64,000 bases of DNA from Acidobacteriaceae bacterium (GCA_030041515.1 JASHNS010000089.1:1-64000), one strand, 5' to 3'; numbered from the stretch's first letter, positions 45,083-56,580 are shown. Notes: generated by a model not told the origin, from the sequence alone. Made by a program: numbers and translations.

Positions 45083-47263
45083 TCAATGGCCGGCGGAATC
45101 CTGTCCCGGCGCCTTCCGGATCCCCAGGTTCCAAGCCTCGAAGGCCCAGACGTCTGCGTCCTGCTGGATTTCCTTGTCTGTCGGCATGTAAATGTGACTC
45201 GTGCTTCCGGTGGTAAGCAGGAGGATCGGATTGGCGCAGCCCTGCGCCTGCTGAAGTTTCGCCGCGAACTTAAATTCGTGACTTGGCACCACGCGGTCGT
45301 CGTCCCATGACGTCGTGATGAGCGTGGGGGGATAGCAGGTTCCGGGATGGATATTGTGAAGCGGTGAATACCTGATCAGCCACTGGAACGCCTTCTGGTT
45401 GTCTGAGCGTCCATATTCTGGAACCCAGAACGACCCGCCCGAGAACTTCTGATAGCGCAGCATGTCCAGCACGCCGTGGCCAATATATGCCGCTCCGAAC
45501 AGCTGAGGCCGTTCCGTGATGGAGGCGCCCGTCAGCAGGCCACCGTTCGAGTAACCCTGAATGGCCAGGTGCTGCGGGGACGTGTAGCCCTGCTGATAAA
45601 GGTACTTTGCGGCCCACGCAAAATCATCGAATACGTTCTGCTTTTTGCCCAGCATGCCGGCGTGGTGCCATGCTTCGCCGTATTCCCCGCCACCGCGAAG
45701 ATTGGGGACGGCGTAGACGCCGCCCATCTCGAGCCATACCGGCAACATGGGGCTGAAGCTCGGCGCGATGGTGATGTCGAAACCGCCGTACGCATACATC
45801 ACAGTGGGGTGAGTACCGTCAAGCTTGATGCCTCTTTTTGCGACGATAAACATGGGCACTTTGGTGCCGTCTTTGGAGGTGTAGAAGACCTGTTTGGTCT
45901 CGTACGGCGAGCGATCGAACTGAACCGCAGGCTTGAAGGTGACGGAAGTCTTCCCGTCAGCCACGTTGTAGTTGTAGATCGTTTGCGGAAAAAGAAACGA
46001 AGTGAAGTCGTAATAGACGACCGGAGAATCGTTTCTGGCAGAGACGCCATTGACTGCGCCCAGCGCGGGAAGAGGCAAAATATGCAGCAGCTTTCCGGAG
46101 GTGTCAAACAATTCGAGATCGCTTACGGCCACATTCTGGAAACCGGCAAGGATGTTTCCGCCAGCCATGCCGGAATTGGCCAGCACGCCGGCAGCCTGGG
46201 GGACGACCGTTCTCCAGTGCGCCGGACCCGGGTTGCTCAAACTCGCAGCGACGATGCGCCCTCGCGGCGCGTCCAGCGTGGTCTGTAGATACAAGATAGC
46301 GCCGACATTGCCGATGGGGGCGTACGCCGCATCGTTCTTTGTGTAGAGCGGCTCGATCTTAGCGTTGAGATCCGGTTTGTCCGGATTGCCGAGCGCAGCG
46401 TAGTACAGCTCATTGTTGCTGATGGAGTTGTTCTCGATATAGATCCAGAGATAATGGCCGTCTTCACTCACAACCGCGCCGATGGCCGCATGGGGCAGGT
46501 CAGGGCGCGCGTAGATCAGCTCGTCCTGGGATTGCGGTGTGCCCAGCGCATGATAGTAGAGCTTCTGGTTGATGATTGCCTGGCTGATCTGCTTCTCGCC
46601 GCTCGGCGGCTCAGGATAGCGCGAATAGTAGAAGCCTTTGCCATCGTGGGTCCAGGATATGCCGGAGAATTTTACCCATTTCACCTCATCGGGCAATGGC
46701 TTGCCGCTTGCAACGTCCAGCACGTGGATTGTCTCCCAGTCGGAGCCACCGTTGGAAAGCGCATAGGCAAGGTACTTTCCCTGGGGAGATGGCTCGGTGC
46801 CCGCCAACGCGATCGACCCGTTTGGTGAGAGCTTGTTCGGATCGAGCAGTACCCGCGCCTGGGCGGTAGCCGACTGCTGCACATAAACGACGCTCTGATT
46901 CTGCAGACCGGAGTTTCTCCGGAAGAAGAGCATGCCGTTCCTCAGTTGGGTGGGCGTCCCCTCCTTCGCGTAATTCCACAGTTGGGTGAGGCGATGATCG
47001 ATCCAGCCGCGCACTGGAATGTTGGCAAGGTAGCGGTCTGTGAGCTTGTTCTCGGCATCGACCCACTGGTGTAACTCCGGGCTCGTCAGGTTCTCCATCC
47101 ACTGGTAGGGAGCCGGCACAGAGGTTCCGAAGTAGGTGTCGACGGTGTCGTCGCGATGTGCGACCGGGTAATCCAGTTTCTGCGTGGCTGGAGTGTTGGC
47201 TGCTGTCACAACGAGCGGAGTTGCGGCAACCAGCGCGCAAAGCGCGCGGACCATACGCTTCAT
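45083..47263 (-). CDS. Prolyl oligopeptidase-family serine peptidase
   Basis: 726 residues from ATG 47263 with a signal peptide (MKRMVRALCALVAATPLVVT). An N-terminal beta-propeller (YPVAHRDDTVDTYFGTSVPA, PYQWMENLTSPELHQWVDAE; repeats later) covers a C-terminal alpha/beta hydrolase. The catalytic Ser is in IQGYSNGGLLTG, the Asp in TTSWDDDRVVP, and the His in TGSTSHIYMP. The family cuts after proline in short peptides. The usual GGSNGG is GYSNGG here. Location probably periplasmic. Confidence 0.9.
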   Translation of the reverse strand: MKRMVRALCALVAATPLVVTAANTPATQKLDYPVAHRDDTVDTYFGTSVPAPYQWMENLTSPELHQWVDAENKLTDRYLANIPVRGWIDHRLTQLWNYAKEGTPTQLRNGMLFFRRNSGLQNQSVVYVQQSATAQARVLLDPNKLSPNGSIALAGTEPSPQGKYLAYALSNGGSDWETIHVLDVASGKPLPDEVKWVKFSGISWTHDGKGFYYSRYPEPPSGEKQISQAIINQKLYYHALGTPQSQDELIYARPDLPHAAIGAVVSEDGHYLWIYIENNSISNNELYYAALGNPDKPDLNAKIEPLYTKNDAAYAPIGNVGAILYLQTTLDAPRGRIVAASLSNPGPAHWRTVVPQAAGVLANSGMAGGNILAGFQNVAVSDLELFDTSGKLLHILPLPALGAVNGVSARNDSPVVYYDFTSFLFPQTIYNYNVADGKTSVTFKPAVQFDRSPYETKQVFYTSKDGTKVPMFIVAKRGIKLDGTHPTVMYAYGGFDITIAPSFSPMLPVWLEMGGVYAVPNLRGGGEYGEAWHHAGMLGKKQNVFDDFAWAAKYLYQQGYTSPQHLAIQGYSNGGLLTGASITERPQLFGAAYIGHGVLDMLRYQKFSGGSFWVPEYGRSDNQKAFQWLIRYSPLHNIHPGTCYPPTLITTSWDDDRVVPSHEFKFAAKLQQAQGCANPILLLTTGSTSHIYMPTDKEIQQDADVWAFEAWNLGIRKAPGQDSAGH

Positions 47264-47623
47264 TGAGGTCGTCTCTTTTCCGGGAGAGTTTGGCAAGGCC
47301 CAATCATAAGCTGGCCATCCTGCGCACGCAATGCGAGCGTGGCTGAACGGCAACAGGAGCGCCCACGGTTCACAGCAACAGCCATTCCGGGCCATAAATG
47401 TCCTCGATTTCCACAATCACTCATTTTTATAGGGGAAAATCCTTATATCCAGGGCGATACCCTGAAGGGGAAGCTTCCAACTGCGACCACCTGCGCGCCG
47501 CCGGCACCTCGTCGTCCCGGCTGTGTCGGGTCCTACTGGAGTGGGGCAGGCGCGGAGCTAATTCAACCGGGTCCCCAACGCGCCCGATCCTGGCGCGACG
47601 GGGTGGTTAAGACGAGGAGACGC
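47264..47623. other. Divergent promoter region of peptidase and glutamine synthetase
   Basis: About 360 bases. Some AT-rich stretches (CATTTTTATAGGGGAAAAT near 47422-47440) may hold promoter elements. I could not identify a defined nitrogen-control site. Confidence 0.4.
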
Positions 47624-49054
47624 ATGTCGACGGAATATCGCAGTTTTCAGGCGCTGAGTTACGGAGAGCTGGAAGAGCTGAATCTGAAGGCCAAGGAACA
47701 ACGGCGCAAACGGGTGGACGCGGGCAAGATCCGCGAGGAGCGGCTGAAGTACCTGACAGACGAGAAGGGCATCAAGGCCGTCACGGTGCTGTTCTGCGAT
47801 CTCGAGGGGCGGCTGCATATGCTGGACTATGACAAGAAATTCCTGCTCAAGTCCTACGAGAATCTCACTTTTGATGGCTCGTCGATTCGCGGCTTTACAG
47901 CACAAAAAGAGAGCGACCTGCGCCTTGGCATCGACTGGAGCGCCTTCTACTTCGCGCCAGCCGACATCTTTGGCGCGGGCAAGGTGCTCGTCTTTGGCGA
48001 TGTCATCGACAAGGACGGCACGCCCTACGGGGGCGACACGCGCGGCCTGCTGAAGACCTTCGCCAAAGAGCAGCACGAGAAGAACAAGTACACGCTGAAT
48101 GCGGCCAACGAGATTGAAGGTTTTCTTTTCGCGGGCGTTGATGCGGAACGCAACTTCGGCACCACCGGCAAGTTCGACTACGTCAACACCGGCGGCTACT
48201 ATCACTCGCTCCCCGGCGATCCGCTGCGCACTTTCATCGACACAGTGGCCGAAGTGCAGCGCGCCATGGGCTTCGAGAACGAAAAGGATCACCCCGAAGT
48301 CGCGCCATCCCAGTTCGAGATCAACTATGGCTACGGCGAAGTGGTTGCGGCTGCGGATCAGATTCAACTCTACAAGCTTGTGTGTCGCCAGGTGGCGACG
48401 CGCCTGGGCATGACTGCCTCGTTTCTGCCCAAGCCAGTCGTCGGCGTCAATGGCAGCGGCATGCACACCAACGTTTCCATCAGCAAAGACGGCAAGAATC
48501 TTTTCTGGGATCCGAAGGGCGAGGAAAAGCTCTCCGCCACCGGCTGGGCGTTCCTCGATCGCATCCTCACCCACGGAAACGATATCTGCCTCATGCTCAA
48601 CTCCAGCGTGAACGCCTATCGCCGTCTCGATCCTCACTTCGAGGCACCGAACCAGATTAAGGCGTCCGCGGTCGATCGCGGCTCCATGATCCGCATCCCC
48701 ATCGGCAACGAGCGCTCGATGCGCGTCGAGGTTCGCTCGGTCGCACCGGATTCGAATCCGTACCTCGTCATGCTGTCGGTCTTCAAGACGGGCATCGAAG
48801 GAGATACGTCGAAGACGAAGAACCTGCGCCAGGCGGAGCGCTACTTGCCGGACAACATCTATACCGCCATCGAGAACTTCCGTGACGCGGCGTGGACCAC
48901 AAAGTTGTTGGGCGCCGATGTCAAGGGCCGCTACGCGGACCTGAAGCAGGCCTCGGCAGACCGCTGCCCGAGGTTGCTCGGGACCTTCGTCAAGCCGCAG
49001 GAGGTCCTGTTCCACCACGAGGTCTACAACCAGTTCCTCTGGAACCAGTTCTAA
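47624..49054 (+). CDS. glnA: Glutamine synthetase
   Basis: 476 residues from ATG 47624 (GAGGAG upstream). Typical GS segments: LTFDGSSIRGFTAQKESDL, NEIEGFLF, HPEVAPSQFEINYGYGEVVA, FLPKPVVGVNGSGMHTNVSI, and NERSMRVEVRSVAPDSNPYL. It joins ammonia to glutamate using ATP. The protein has a helical N-terminal extension of about 40 residues and lacks the usual adenylylation-loop Tyr context, so GlnE control is uncertain. Confidence 0.92.
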   Translation: MSTEYRSFQALSYGELEELNLKAKEQRRKRVDAGKIREERLKYLTDEKGIKAVTVLFCDLEGRLHMLDYDKKFLLKSYENLTFDGSSIRGFTAQKESDLRLGIDWSAFYFAPADIFGAGKVLVFGDVIDKDGTPYGGDTRGLLKTFAKEQHEKNKYTLNAANEIEGFLFAGVDAERNFGTTGKFDYVNTGGYYHSLPGDPLRTFIDTVAEVQRAMGFENEKDHPEVAPSQFEINYGYGEVVAAADQIQLYKLVCRQVATRLGMTASFLPKPVVGVNGSGMHTNVSISKDGKNLFWDPKGEEKLSATGWAFLDRILTHGNDICLMLNSSVNAYRRLDPHFEAPNQIKASAVDRGSMIRIPIGNERSMRVEVRSVAPDSNPYLVMLSVFKTGIEGDTSKTKNLRQAERYLPDNIYTAIENFRDAAWTTKLLGADVKGRYADLKQASADRCPRLLGTFVKPQEVLFHHEVYNQFLWNQF

Positions 49055-49111
49055 GAGGCGAATGTTGTTCCGCGCACGATGGGATGCCGCGAAGCGGCAC
49101 GGCGGTAGAAG

Positions 49112-49131
49112 CCCCGGTCTTTAGACCGGGG
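49112..49131. repeat. Perfect palindromic hairpin
   Basis: CCCCGGTCTTTAGACCGGGG, an 8-base stem around TTTA. It lies between glnA and its terminator. Confidence 0.6.
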
Positions 49132-49186
49132 ACCTGCGCGGCTTGAATCCGCGGCCTCCAGGCCCGGTTGACCTCACGCACACCAC

Positions 49187-49217
49187 GCGCCCCGGTCCAC
49201 GGGGCGCTTTTTTTTTT
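49187..49217 (+). terminator. Intrinsic terminator of glnA
   Basis: GCGCCCCG (from 49187) and CGGGGCGC (to 49207) form a strong GC stem followed by about ten Ts. Confidence 0.9.
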
Positions 49218-49653
49218 CGTAGGCGTGTGCGAGAAATCCCCCATATACGCAAAAAGATGCCCGTGACTGGAGACGTAGTCACGGGCTTTCGGGAGGATAC
49301 AACTAAGAAACTCGATTCGGCCCGCCCGGCGCGGACGACGCCTCAGCGCCGGCGCACTCTACGCGCCGCAGCGCAGCACAAGCGAGAAGCGCTCAGCGCA
49401 CCCGCTCAAAATTCTGGATTCTTCGACAGGGAAGTGCGAAGCCTGGCGTCTCCGGACCGGGGAGAGCCGTTTCGCGGCGCCGAGGCTGTCCAGCCCACAG
49501 GCGCGATAAGCCATTCTTTCCGCAACCAGGCGAAAGCGCAAGCGGCATCAGCAAATCCTATCGCCCACATAAGCCCGGGCCACATCCGCCACGAAACGCA
49601 GTATCCCTGAAACTTGCTCTAAAATGGCGCATCCGCCGTTTCAGGAGTGCCGG
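49218..49653. other. Intergenic region, nothing identified
   Basis: The open frame that spans 49143-49610 runs across the glnA terminator and has no codon character, so I do not call it. It probably holds the promoter of the permease. Confidence 0.4.
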
Positions 49654-52137
49654 GTGAATCTTTGGAATCAGGACCTTCGCTTCGCGCTGCGCCAGCTCCG
49701 CAAGTCGCCCGCCTTCGCTGTCACCGCCATCGTGACGCTTGGCCTCGGCATCGGGGTCTGCGCGGCCATGTTCTCTGTGGTCGAGCAGGTCATCCTGCGC
49801 CCGCTGCCTTATGCCAACCAAAGCCGGCTGGTCGCCATACAGAAAATCCCGCCCTCCGGCGACAACATCGGCGGCAACTTTTCCGTGCCCGATCTGCAGG
49901 ATTACTCCGCGCGCTGCCATTCCATCGCCGGTATCGGCGCCTTCACCTTTCAGCTTCCTACCCTTGGCGGTACTGACAATCCCCAGCTGGTTCCGGAGAT
50001 GATGATCACCCCCAACCTGTTTCAGGTTGTCGGCATCCACACCCAGCTCGGCCGCGACTTCACGCCCGAAGACAGCAAATCCGGCCACACCAGCGTCCTC
50101 ATTCTCAGCAATTCCGTTTGGCAGAAGTTCTATCACGGAGACCGCTCCATCATCGGCCGCACCGTTCCCATCGACGGTGACCCCTACATGGTCATCGGCG
50201 TGCTCCCGCCCCACATTTATTTCCCCATGGGAGTCAATGGACGGGAAATCATCAGTCCTCTGAACCTCGATGACAAGAGTCTGCAGAGACGTGACGATGC
50301 GATGCTCCAGCCCATCGCTCTTCTCCGCCCGGGCGTCTCGCTGGCCCAGGCCCAGGCGGAAATGAACGCAGTTCACGCCCAGTTGATGCACGACCATCCG
50401 AAGGAAGAGGATGTCGACACGATTCGGTTGCTCGACTACCACACCAAGATTACGGAGCACTCCCGTGGCGCGCTCTTCGCGCTCGACTGGTCCGTCCTCG
50501 CCGTCTGGCTCATTGCCTGCGCCAATGTAGCCGGGCTCATGCTCACCCGCACCAACGGCCGCCGCCGCGAGATCGCCATCCGGGGTGCCCTCGGCGCTCC
50601 CCGCCGCCGCATCACGCGGCAGTTCCTCACCGAGAGTCTCATGATTGCCCTGGCCGGATCAGTCCTCGGGCTGGGGCTTGCAGCTCTCGCTTTGCGCGTG
50701 CTTCGGCATTATCTTGCCGACAATGTTCTCTACGGCAACGACATTCACATCAATCTCGGCGTCCTCGCCTTTCTCCTCGTCGCTGCTTGCCTCTCAGCTT
50801 TGGCTTTCGGCCTCGTCCCGGCGTGGCATGCCTCCGGCGTTCCCGCGCAGGATGGTCTGCGCGAAGGCACGGCGGCGGCCGGTACCAGCCGTCGCCAGGC
50901 CCTGTGGCGCGATGGCCTGGTCATCGCTGAAGTATCGCTCACTCTCGCCCTGCTCGTCGCCGCCGGCCTCATGATGCACACCCTGCTCAGTCTGCGCCGC
51001 GCGGACCTCGGCTTCGTCACCGGCAACGTCGTCAACGCCGCGATCTATCCTCCCACGCACGGCATGGTGTTGACCTTCCAGGGCAGCCCCAACTCCGCCA
51101 GCATGGTCCAGACCTTCTACGACCCGCTGGAGCAGAAACTTCTGCGGATCCCCGGAGTCGTTGCCGCCGGATTCTCTTCGGTGCGGCCCCTCAGCCCCAA
51201 TTTCGAATTCGACGACACCCTTCACGTGAAGGGCACGCCGGAACCCACCCCGGCGCAGTCGATCCACGCGCAGGTCCGTTCCACCAATGACGGCTATTTC
51301 CATGCTCTCGGCATCCGCCTGCTCGCCGGCCGCTTCTTCGGCGATCTCGATGGTCCCGACGCGCCCATCGCCATCATCGTCAACCAGGCTCTCGTGAAAG
51401 CGCAGTTCCCGCACCAGAACCCTCTCGGCCAGCAGCTGGAGGTCGGCGACAAAGATAAGCCGCGCCAGTGGGGCACCATCGTCGGTGTCGTCGCCGACGT
51501 GCGGCAGGACTCAGCCGGTCAGCCCTCTCTGCCGGAAATGGACCTCAATCTCGAGCAGCTTCGGCCCATCGACCCCTTTTATCCCATGCTGGTGACCTTC
51601 CACATGGACCTCGCCGTCCGCGCCCGCATGGCGCCCAACCTCATCGAGGACACCATCCGCCGCGACGTGCACGCCCTCGCCCCCGAAACCGCCGTCGAAG
51701 ACCTCGAGCCCCTGCAGCAGGTCGTCGATGATTCCATGGGCGGCCAGACCATGGCTGCTCGTCTCCTCGGCATCTTTTCCCTGGCGGCTTTGCTGATCGC
51801 CATCGCCGGCATCTACGGTCTGCTGGCGTACTCCGTCAGCCAGCGCACCCGCGAACTCGCCGTTCGCATCGCCCTCGGCGCGCAGCGCGACGACATTGTT
51901 TGGCTGGTTCTGCGCCATGCGCTCATTCTCCTCGGCGTGGGCGGCGGTATCGGACTCATCGTGGCCTGGGGGGCCGGCGGATTGATGCGCTCTTACCTGT
52001 ATGGCGCGCACGGATGGGACGCAGCCACGATTCTGCTCGTCCTGCTGGTCCTTGGATCCTGTGGTCTCGCCGCCAGCTACCTGCCAGCGCGCCGCGCCGC
52101 CCGCGTCGATCCCATCGAGGCTCTGCGCAGCGAATGA
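49654..52137 (+). CDS. ADOP-type ABC permease (MacB/FtsX-like, duplicated)
   Basis: About 827 residues from GTG 49654, which has AGGAG six bases upstream; ATG 49624 is an alternative. It opens NLWNQDLRFALRQLRKSPAF, the typical start of the acidobacterial duplicated orphan permeases, then a MacB periplasmic core and two FtsX blocks (around 285-400 and 720-820; IREIAIRGALGAPRRRITRQ-type and LAVRIALGAQRDDIVWLVL). It ends with RAARVDPIEALRSE. No ATPase gene is next to it. Such proteins may export or signal; the substrate is unknown. Confidence 0.88.
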   Translation: MNLWNQDLRFALRQLRKSPAFAVTAIVTLGLGIGVCAAMFSVVEQVILRPLPYANQSRLVAIQKIPPSGDNIGGNFSVPDLQDYSARCHSIAGIGAFTFQLPTLGGTDNPQLVPEMMITPNLFQVVGIHTQLGRDFTPEDSKSGHTSVLILSNSVWQKFYHGDRSIIGRTVPIDGDPYMVIGVLPPHIYFPMGVNGREIISPLNLDDKSLQRRDDAMLQPIALLRPGVSLAQAQAEMNAVHAQLMHDHPKEEDVDTIRLLDYHTKITEHSRGALFALDWSVLAVWLIACANVAGLMLTRTNGRRREIAIRGALGAPRRRITRQFLTESLMIALAGSVLGLGLAALALRVLRHYLADNVLYGNDIHINLGVLAFLLVAACLSALAFGLVPAWHASGVPAQDGLREGTAAAGTSRRQALWRDGLVIAEVSLTLALLVAAGLMMHTLLSLRRADLGFVTGNVVNAAIYPPTHGMVLTFQGSPNSASMVQTFYDPLEQKLLRIPGVVAAGFSSVRPLSPNFEFDDTLHVKGTPEPTPAQSIHAQVRSTNDGYFHALGIRLLAGRFFGDLDGPDAPIAIIVNQALVKAQFPHQNPLGQQLEVGDKDKPRQWGTIVGVVADVRQDSAGQPSLPEMDLNLEQLRPIDPFYPMLVTFHMDLAVRARMAPNLIEDTIRRDVHALAPETAVEDLEPLQQVVDDSMGGQTMAARLLGIFSLAALLIAIAGIYGLLAYSVSQRTRELAVRIALGAQRDDIVWLVLRHALILLGVGGGIGLIVAWGAGGLMRSYLYGAHGWDAATILLVLLVLGSCGLAASYLPARRAARVDPIEALRSE

Positions 52138-52226
52138 GGCTCCGCCGCGCACGTGCGTCTTGTCACAATTGATCTGGAAGGGAACTTCAGGGCATCGGCT
52201 CGCGCCCCATTGCCGACTCTCAAATA
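52138..52226. other. Short interval between permease and small membrane gene
   Basis: No element identified. Confidence 0.3.
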
Positions 52227-52400
52227 TTACGGCTGAGAAACCGGCGCAATGCTGGGCTTGGCCCGCTCAGCCACCTGCAACGCATGAATCCGGAAGGCCG
52301 CAAATGCACCGCGGCATACCACGTACGCCGCCAACACTCCAAACGCCAGTGCAGCCAGTATGGCGCAAATCAACATCAGCACATCAACCGGATTTTGCAT
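52227..52400 (-). CDS. Small single-pass membrane protein
   Basis: 57 residues from ATG 52400 (GGGAG upstream): MQNPVDVLMLICAILAALAF, continuing GVLAAYVVCRGAFAAFRIHA, then a short soluble tail. One clear membrane helix. No known family named. Its closely spaced ribosome site and natural membrane pattern support it as a real gene. Confidence 0.55.
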   Translation of the reverse strand: MQNPVDVLMLICAILAALAFGVLAAYVVCRGAFAAFRIHALQVAERAKPSIAPVSQP

Positions 52401-52661
52401 TCCCAGCCCGTCTCCCGCCGAAGCATGCATTCATCCCGCAAAACTCCAATCGCAGTCACAGGACAGCCGCTTCGTCCTCGTACGATGCTATTGTTAGCAG
52501 AAATAGCTTCGAATTGACTCTGATTTTTGTTGCTGAATAAGATACCGGTAGGGTTTCGTTCCAGTTTGAATCAACTAGTACCCTTTTGCATCAGACACTT
52601 GCAGGGCACTGCGACTTTTGTTGTACTTCCTGCCATCACCAACCCGGATTCCTCCTGATTC
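52401..52661. other. Region upstream of uvrA
   Basis: No gene. A lower-GC stretch around 52490-52600 may hold the uvrA promoter, but no convincing SOS box was found. Confidence 0.4.
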
Positions 52662-55541
52662 ATGGCTATTTCCCACATCACCGTGCGGGGCGCCCGGCAA
52701 CACAACCTGCGCGATATCGGCGTCCGCATTCCGCGGAATACCCTTACCGTAGTCACCGGGCTCTCCGGCTCTGGCAAGTCCTCGCTCGCTTTCGACACCA
52801 TCTACGCCGAGGGCCAGCGCCGCTACGTCGAAACTCTTTCCGCCTACGCCCGGCAGTTCCTCGACCAGATCGAGCGGCCCGACGTGGACTCCATCGAAGG
52901 CCTCTCGCCTGCGATTTCGATCGAACAGAAGACCACCAGCCGGAGCCCGCGTTCCACCGTCGGCACCATCACCGAGATTTACGACTACCTCCGTCTGCTT
53001 TACGCTTCGATCGGCGTCCCGCATTGCCCCAATTGCGGCCGACAAATCTCCCGCCAATCCGCCGAGCAGATCGTCGAGCGCATCCTCGCCTTCGGGCAGG
53101 GCGAACGCGTCATTCTTTACGCGCCCGTAGTCCGCGGCAGGAAAGGTGAGTTCAAAGACCTCCTCGACAAGCTCGATCAGCAGGGGTTCCGCGCGCGTGT
53201 CGACGGAGAAGTGCGCGACCTCTCGGAATCGCTGAACCTCGATAAGCGTAAGAATCACACTATCGAAGCCATCGTTTACCGCGCGGTGCTCAAGCCCGGC
53301 ATCGAAAAGGCCCTCACCGAATCCGTTGAGCGCGCGCTGCAAATGGCCAACGGCCTCGTGCTCGTCGCCGCGCAGGGAAGCGAACAACTCTATTCTTCCT
53401 CGATGGCCTGTCCCGACTGCGGCCTGGACGTACCCAGGCTGGAGCCGCGCAGTTTCTCCTTCAACAGCAGTTACGGCGCCTGCCCTGAATGTCACGGTCT
53501 CGGCAGCATCTACGATTTCGATCCCGCGAAAGTCATCGCCGACTGGTCGCGCCCCTTGCTCGATGGCGCGCTCGGCCCCGGCTCCGCATCGCAATACCTC
53601 ATCCGGCTCATCCAACTGGCCGCGCAACGCTACAAAATCGACCTGAAGCAGCCCTTCGAGCAGCTTTCGCAAAAACATCAGGACCTTCTTCTTCATGGTC
53701 CCGGACAGGCTGAAGCTCCGCGCACCGGTTTCCACGGGATCCTGGCATATCTCCGCGATTCGCTCGACGAAGCCAAGTCCGACGCCTACCGCGAATGGAT
53801 GATGCAATACATGTCGGCTTCCGACTGCCCGGCATGCCACGGCCTCCGCCTGCGCCCGGAGTCGCTGGCTGTCAAGGTCGATGGCATGTCCATCGCCGAT
53901 TTCACCGCGCTGCCCATGGACCGCGCGCTGGCCCGAGCGGAGGCGGTCCCGTTTACCGCGCGGGAAGCGCTCGTGGCTGAGCGCCTCCGCCGCGAAATCG
54001 TCGAGCGCCTGCAATTCCTGAACGCCGTTGGCCTTGGTTATCTTTCGCTGGACCGGAATGCCGCCACGCTCTCCGGAGGCGAAGGCCAGCGGATTCGTTT
54101 GGCCACGCAAATCGGCTCGCGTCTCCGCGGCGTCCTCTACGTCCTCGACGAGCCGTCCATCGGCCTGCACCAGCGGGACAACCAGCGTTTGATCCACGCC
54201 CTCGAGTCTCTCCGCAATCTGGGCAATACCGTCCTCGTCGTCGAGCACGACGAGGAAACCATACGCCACGCCGACTACATCCTCGATCTTGGCCCTGGAG
54301 CCGGCCGTCTCGGCGGTCAGGTCGTCGCCGAAGGTCCTCCCGCGGCCATCATGAGTGCACCGGCCTCGCTCACAGGCCGGTATCTTGCCGGCGAAATCTC
54401 CACGCTGCACCGTCTGGTCCCACGCCTGCTCACGGGCAAGTGGATCACTGTCGAAGGCGCGCGCAGCCACAACCTGCAGAATCTAACCGTGCGGTTTCCG
54501 GTTGGGGTTATGACCGTCGTCACCGGCGTCTCAGGTTCAGGCAAAAGTACGCTGGTCAACGACATTCTCTATCGTGCACTGGCCCGTGAGCTCTACGGCT
54601 CGCGCGAAGCTCCCGGCGAGCACACTCGCATCCGCGGCTTCGAGAACCTCGACAAAGCCGTCCGCATCGACCAGTCGCCCATCGGACGCACGCCGCGATC
54701 GAATCCCGCTACGTACACCGGCGTCTTCACCGCCATCCGCGATCTCTTCGCCATGCTTCCGGAATCGCGCGAGCGAGGCTACAAGCCGGGCCGCTTTTCC
54801 TTCAACGTGCAGGGCGGCCGCTGCGAAGCCTGCCAGGGGGAAGGGCAGCGCCGCATCGAGATGAGCTTCCTTCCCGATGTCTACGTCCACTGCGAAGTCT
54901 GCAATGGACGCAGGTACAACCAGGAAACGCTCGCTGTGAAATTCAACGGTTATTCCATCGCCGACATTCTCGATCTGACCATCGAGGATGCGCTCCCCGT
55001 CCTTGCCGACATTCCCCAGGCGCGCCAAAAACTCCAAACCCTGGTCGATGTCGGTCTTGGCTACATCCATCTTGGCCAGGCAGCCACCACGCTTTCCGGT
55101 GGCGAAGCACAGCGCATGAAGCTCGCCCGCGAGCTCTCCAAGCGCCAGACCGGCCGCACCCTTTATCTGCTCGACGAACCCACCACCGGCCTTCACTTCG
55201 ACGATGTGCGCAAGCTGCTCGAGGTTCTGCACCGGCTGACCGACCTTGGCAACACGATCATCATCATCGAGCACAACCTCGACGTCATCCGCAATGCTGA
55301 CTGGCTCATCGACCTGGGTCCCGAGGGCGGGGAAGGCGGCGGCCGGGTCGTCGCCGAAGGGCCGCCTGAGCAGGTTGCCGGCGTCGCCCAGTCGTGGACT
55401 GGTAAGTATCTCCGCCGCTATTATGCGAAAGCCGGGGACGGCGAGACAATCGGGCTGGCGGGTCTTTCCTCCCGCAACGCGCGGAAATCTGCCAATCCAT
55501 CCCGGTTGAAAGCCAAACCCCGAAAAGAGACGCTGCAATGA
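52662..55541 (+). CDS. uvrA: UvrABC excinuclease subunit A
   Basis: 959 residues. First Walker [21 protein letters not shown], first zinc site [18 protein letters not shown] with [11 protein letters not shown] signature [19 protein letters not shown]. Second Walker [21 protein letters not shown], second zinc site [20 protein letters not shown] with CEVCNGRRY, signature [20 protein letters not shown]. It finds bulky DNA lesions and loads UvrB for nucleotide-excision repair. The stop overlaps the next start by four bases. Confidence 0.97.
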   Translation: MAISHITVRGARQHNLRDIGVRIPRNTLTVVTGLSGSGKSSLAFDTIYAEGQRRYVETLSAYARQFLDQIERPDVDSIEGLSPAISIEQKTTSRSPRSTVGTITEIYDYLRLLYASIGVPHCPNCGRQISRQSAEQIVERILAFGQGERVILYAPVVRGRKGEFKDLLDKLDQQGFRARVDGEVRDLSESLNLDKRKNHTIEAIVYRAVLKPGIEKALTESVERALQMANGLVLVAAQGSEQLYSSSMACPDCGLDVPRLEPRSFSFNSSYGACPECHGLGSIYDFDPAKVIADWSRPLLDGALGPGSASQYLIRLIQLAAQRYKIDLKQPFEQLSQKHQDLLLHGPGQAEAPRTGFHGILAYLRDSLDEAKSDAYREWMMQYMSASDCPACHGLRLRPESLAVKVDGMSIADFTALPMDRALARAEAVPFTAREALVAERLRREIVERLQFLNAVGLGYLSLDRNAATLSGGEGQRIRLATQIGSRLRGVLYVLDEPSIGLHQRDNQRLIHALESLRNLGNTVLVVEHDEETIRHADYILDLGPGAGRLGGQVVAEGPPAAIMSAPASLTGRYLAGEISTLHRLVPRLLTGKWITVEGARSHNLQNLTVRFPVGVMTVVTGVSGSGKSTLVNDILYRALARELYGSREAPGEHTRIRGFENLDKAVRIDQSPIGRTPRSNPATYTGVFTAIRDLFAMLPESRERGYKPGRFSFNVQGGRCEACQGEGQRRIEMSFLPDVYVHCEVCNGRRYNQETLAVKFNGYSIADILDLTIEDALPVLADIPQARQKLQTLVDVGLGYIHLGQAATTLSGGEAQRMKLARELSKRQTGRTLYLLDEPTTGLHFDDVRKLLEVLHRLTDLGNTIIIIEHNLDVIRNADWLIDLGPEGGEGGGRVVAEGPPEQVAGVAQSWTGKYLRRYYAKAGDGETIGLAGLSSRNARKSANPSRLKAKPRKETLQ

Positions 55542-56566
55542 CCCTGAACGAACCCACGAACCCTGAGCGTCCCGTACACCAGAATTCCGACCAGGAGGAC
55601 ACCAGCGCCGTACCTGATCGGGAAGTTGCGTCAGACGCCCAGTATGAAACCGGCCCAGTGTCCTCGTCTCTCTCTCAGCGTATTGAACCTGCCGAGCCCC
55701 CACTCTATTCCTGGCCACCCGCGCAGGAGCCGCTCGTCGCGATGCAAGCCCCTGTCGCGCCGCCCCCGCCGCGGCTGCTGCCGAATATCGGCCACGCGGT
55801 CATTTTCGGAGTTATCGCAGGCTTCACCCTGATGACCGGCGCCCTCACCACCTTTCTCACGCTGATGGCCGTCGAGCACGTCTCGCTGCACACCTTCCAG
55901 ACCAGAATGGTGCGCAACGTTTCCTGGGCCATCGCCGCGCAGGCAGTTTGGTACATCGAACTCTGGGCCGTCGTCATTCTGGTCTTCAGTCTTTGGTGGG
56001 GACGGTCGCTTTTTAAGGGTGTTAGCTGGAATGCTGTCAACGCACGCCGCTGGTTTTTTCGTCTGGCGGGCATCGGTCTCGCCACCGGCGCAGTTATCGC
56101 GCTCGCCGGCAACTTCGTTCCCATCCCCCACACCACGCCGATCCTGAAGGACATCCAGACTTCGACCACAAGCGCCTGGGTGCTGATGGTCTTCGGTATT
56201 ACGCTGGCTCCCCTGACCGAAGAGCTCGCTTTCCGCGGCTTCCTCCTTCCGAGCCTCATCAACGTCTTTCGCTGGATGCAGCGCCGCCGGATGATCGGCG
56301 AAGGAGTTGTCCGCGGTTTCGGTATCCCGCTTTCGATCGTGATCACCTCTGCTGTTTTTGCCCTCGTTCATTCCGCTCAGGTCTCTCACGCCTGGGGCCC
56401 CGTGCTGCTCATCGGACTGGTGAGTGTGGTCCTGTGTATCGTTCGCCTCCGCACCAGTTCCGTTGCCGCTGGCGTCGTGGTGCACGCCTCGTACAATTTT
56501 CTGTTGTTCGCTGCGCTCCTTTACCAGACCGACTGGTTCCGTCACCTGAGCAAGCTGAAGGGCTAG
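55538..56566 (+). CDS. CPBP-family intramembrane protease
   Basis: 342 residues. A proline-rich cytoplasmic N-terminus of about 80 residues precedes six to seven membrane helices. CPBP motifs: [19 protein letters not shown] (EExxxR), [17 protein letters not shown] (His), and [19 protein letters not shown] (His/Asn). Family members cleave CaaX-type or other membrane proteins. It overlaps uvrA by four bases, so likely co-transcribed. Confidence 0.85.
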   Translation: MTLNEPTNPERPVHQNSDQEDTSAVPDREVASDAQYETGPVSSSLSQRIEPAEPPLYSWPPAQEPLVAMQAPVAPPPPRLLPNIGHAVIFGVIAGFTLMTGALTTFLTLMAVEHVSLHTFQTRMVRNVSWAIAAQAVWYIELWAVVILVFSLWWGRSLFKGVSWNAVNARRWFFRLAGIGLATGAVIALAGNFVPIPHTTPILKDIQTSTTSAWVLMVFGITLAPLTEELAFRGFLLPSLINVFRWMQRRRMIGEGVVRGFGIPLSIVITSAVFALVHSAQVSHAWGPVLLIGLVSVVLCIVRLRTSSVAAGVVVHASYNFLLFAALLYQTDWFRHLSKLKG

Positions 56567-56580
56567 GGATAGTCGACGCG

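Noticed and set aside
49143..49610. 155-codon frame between glnA and the permease
   Set aside because: It crosses the glnA terminator and lacks any ribosome site or known similarity.
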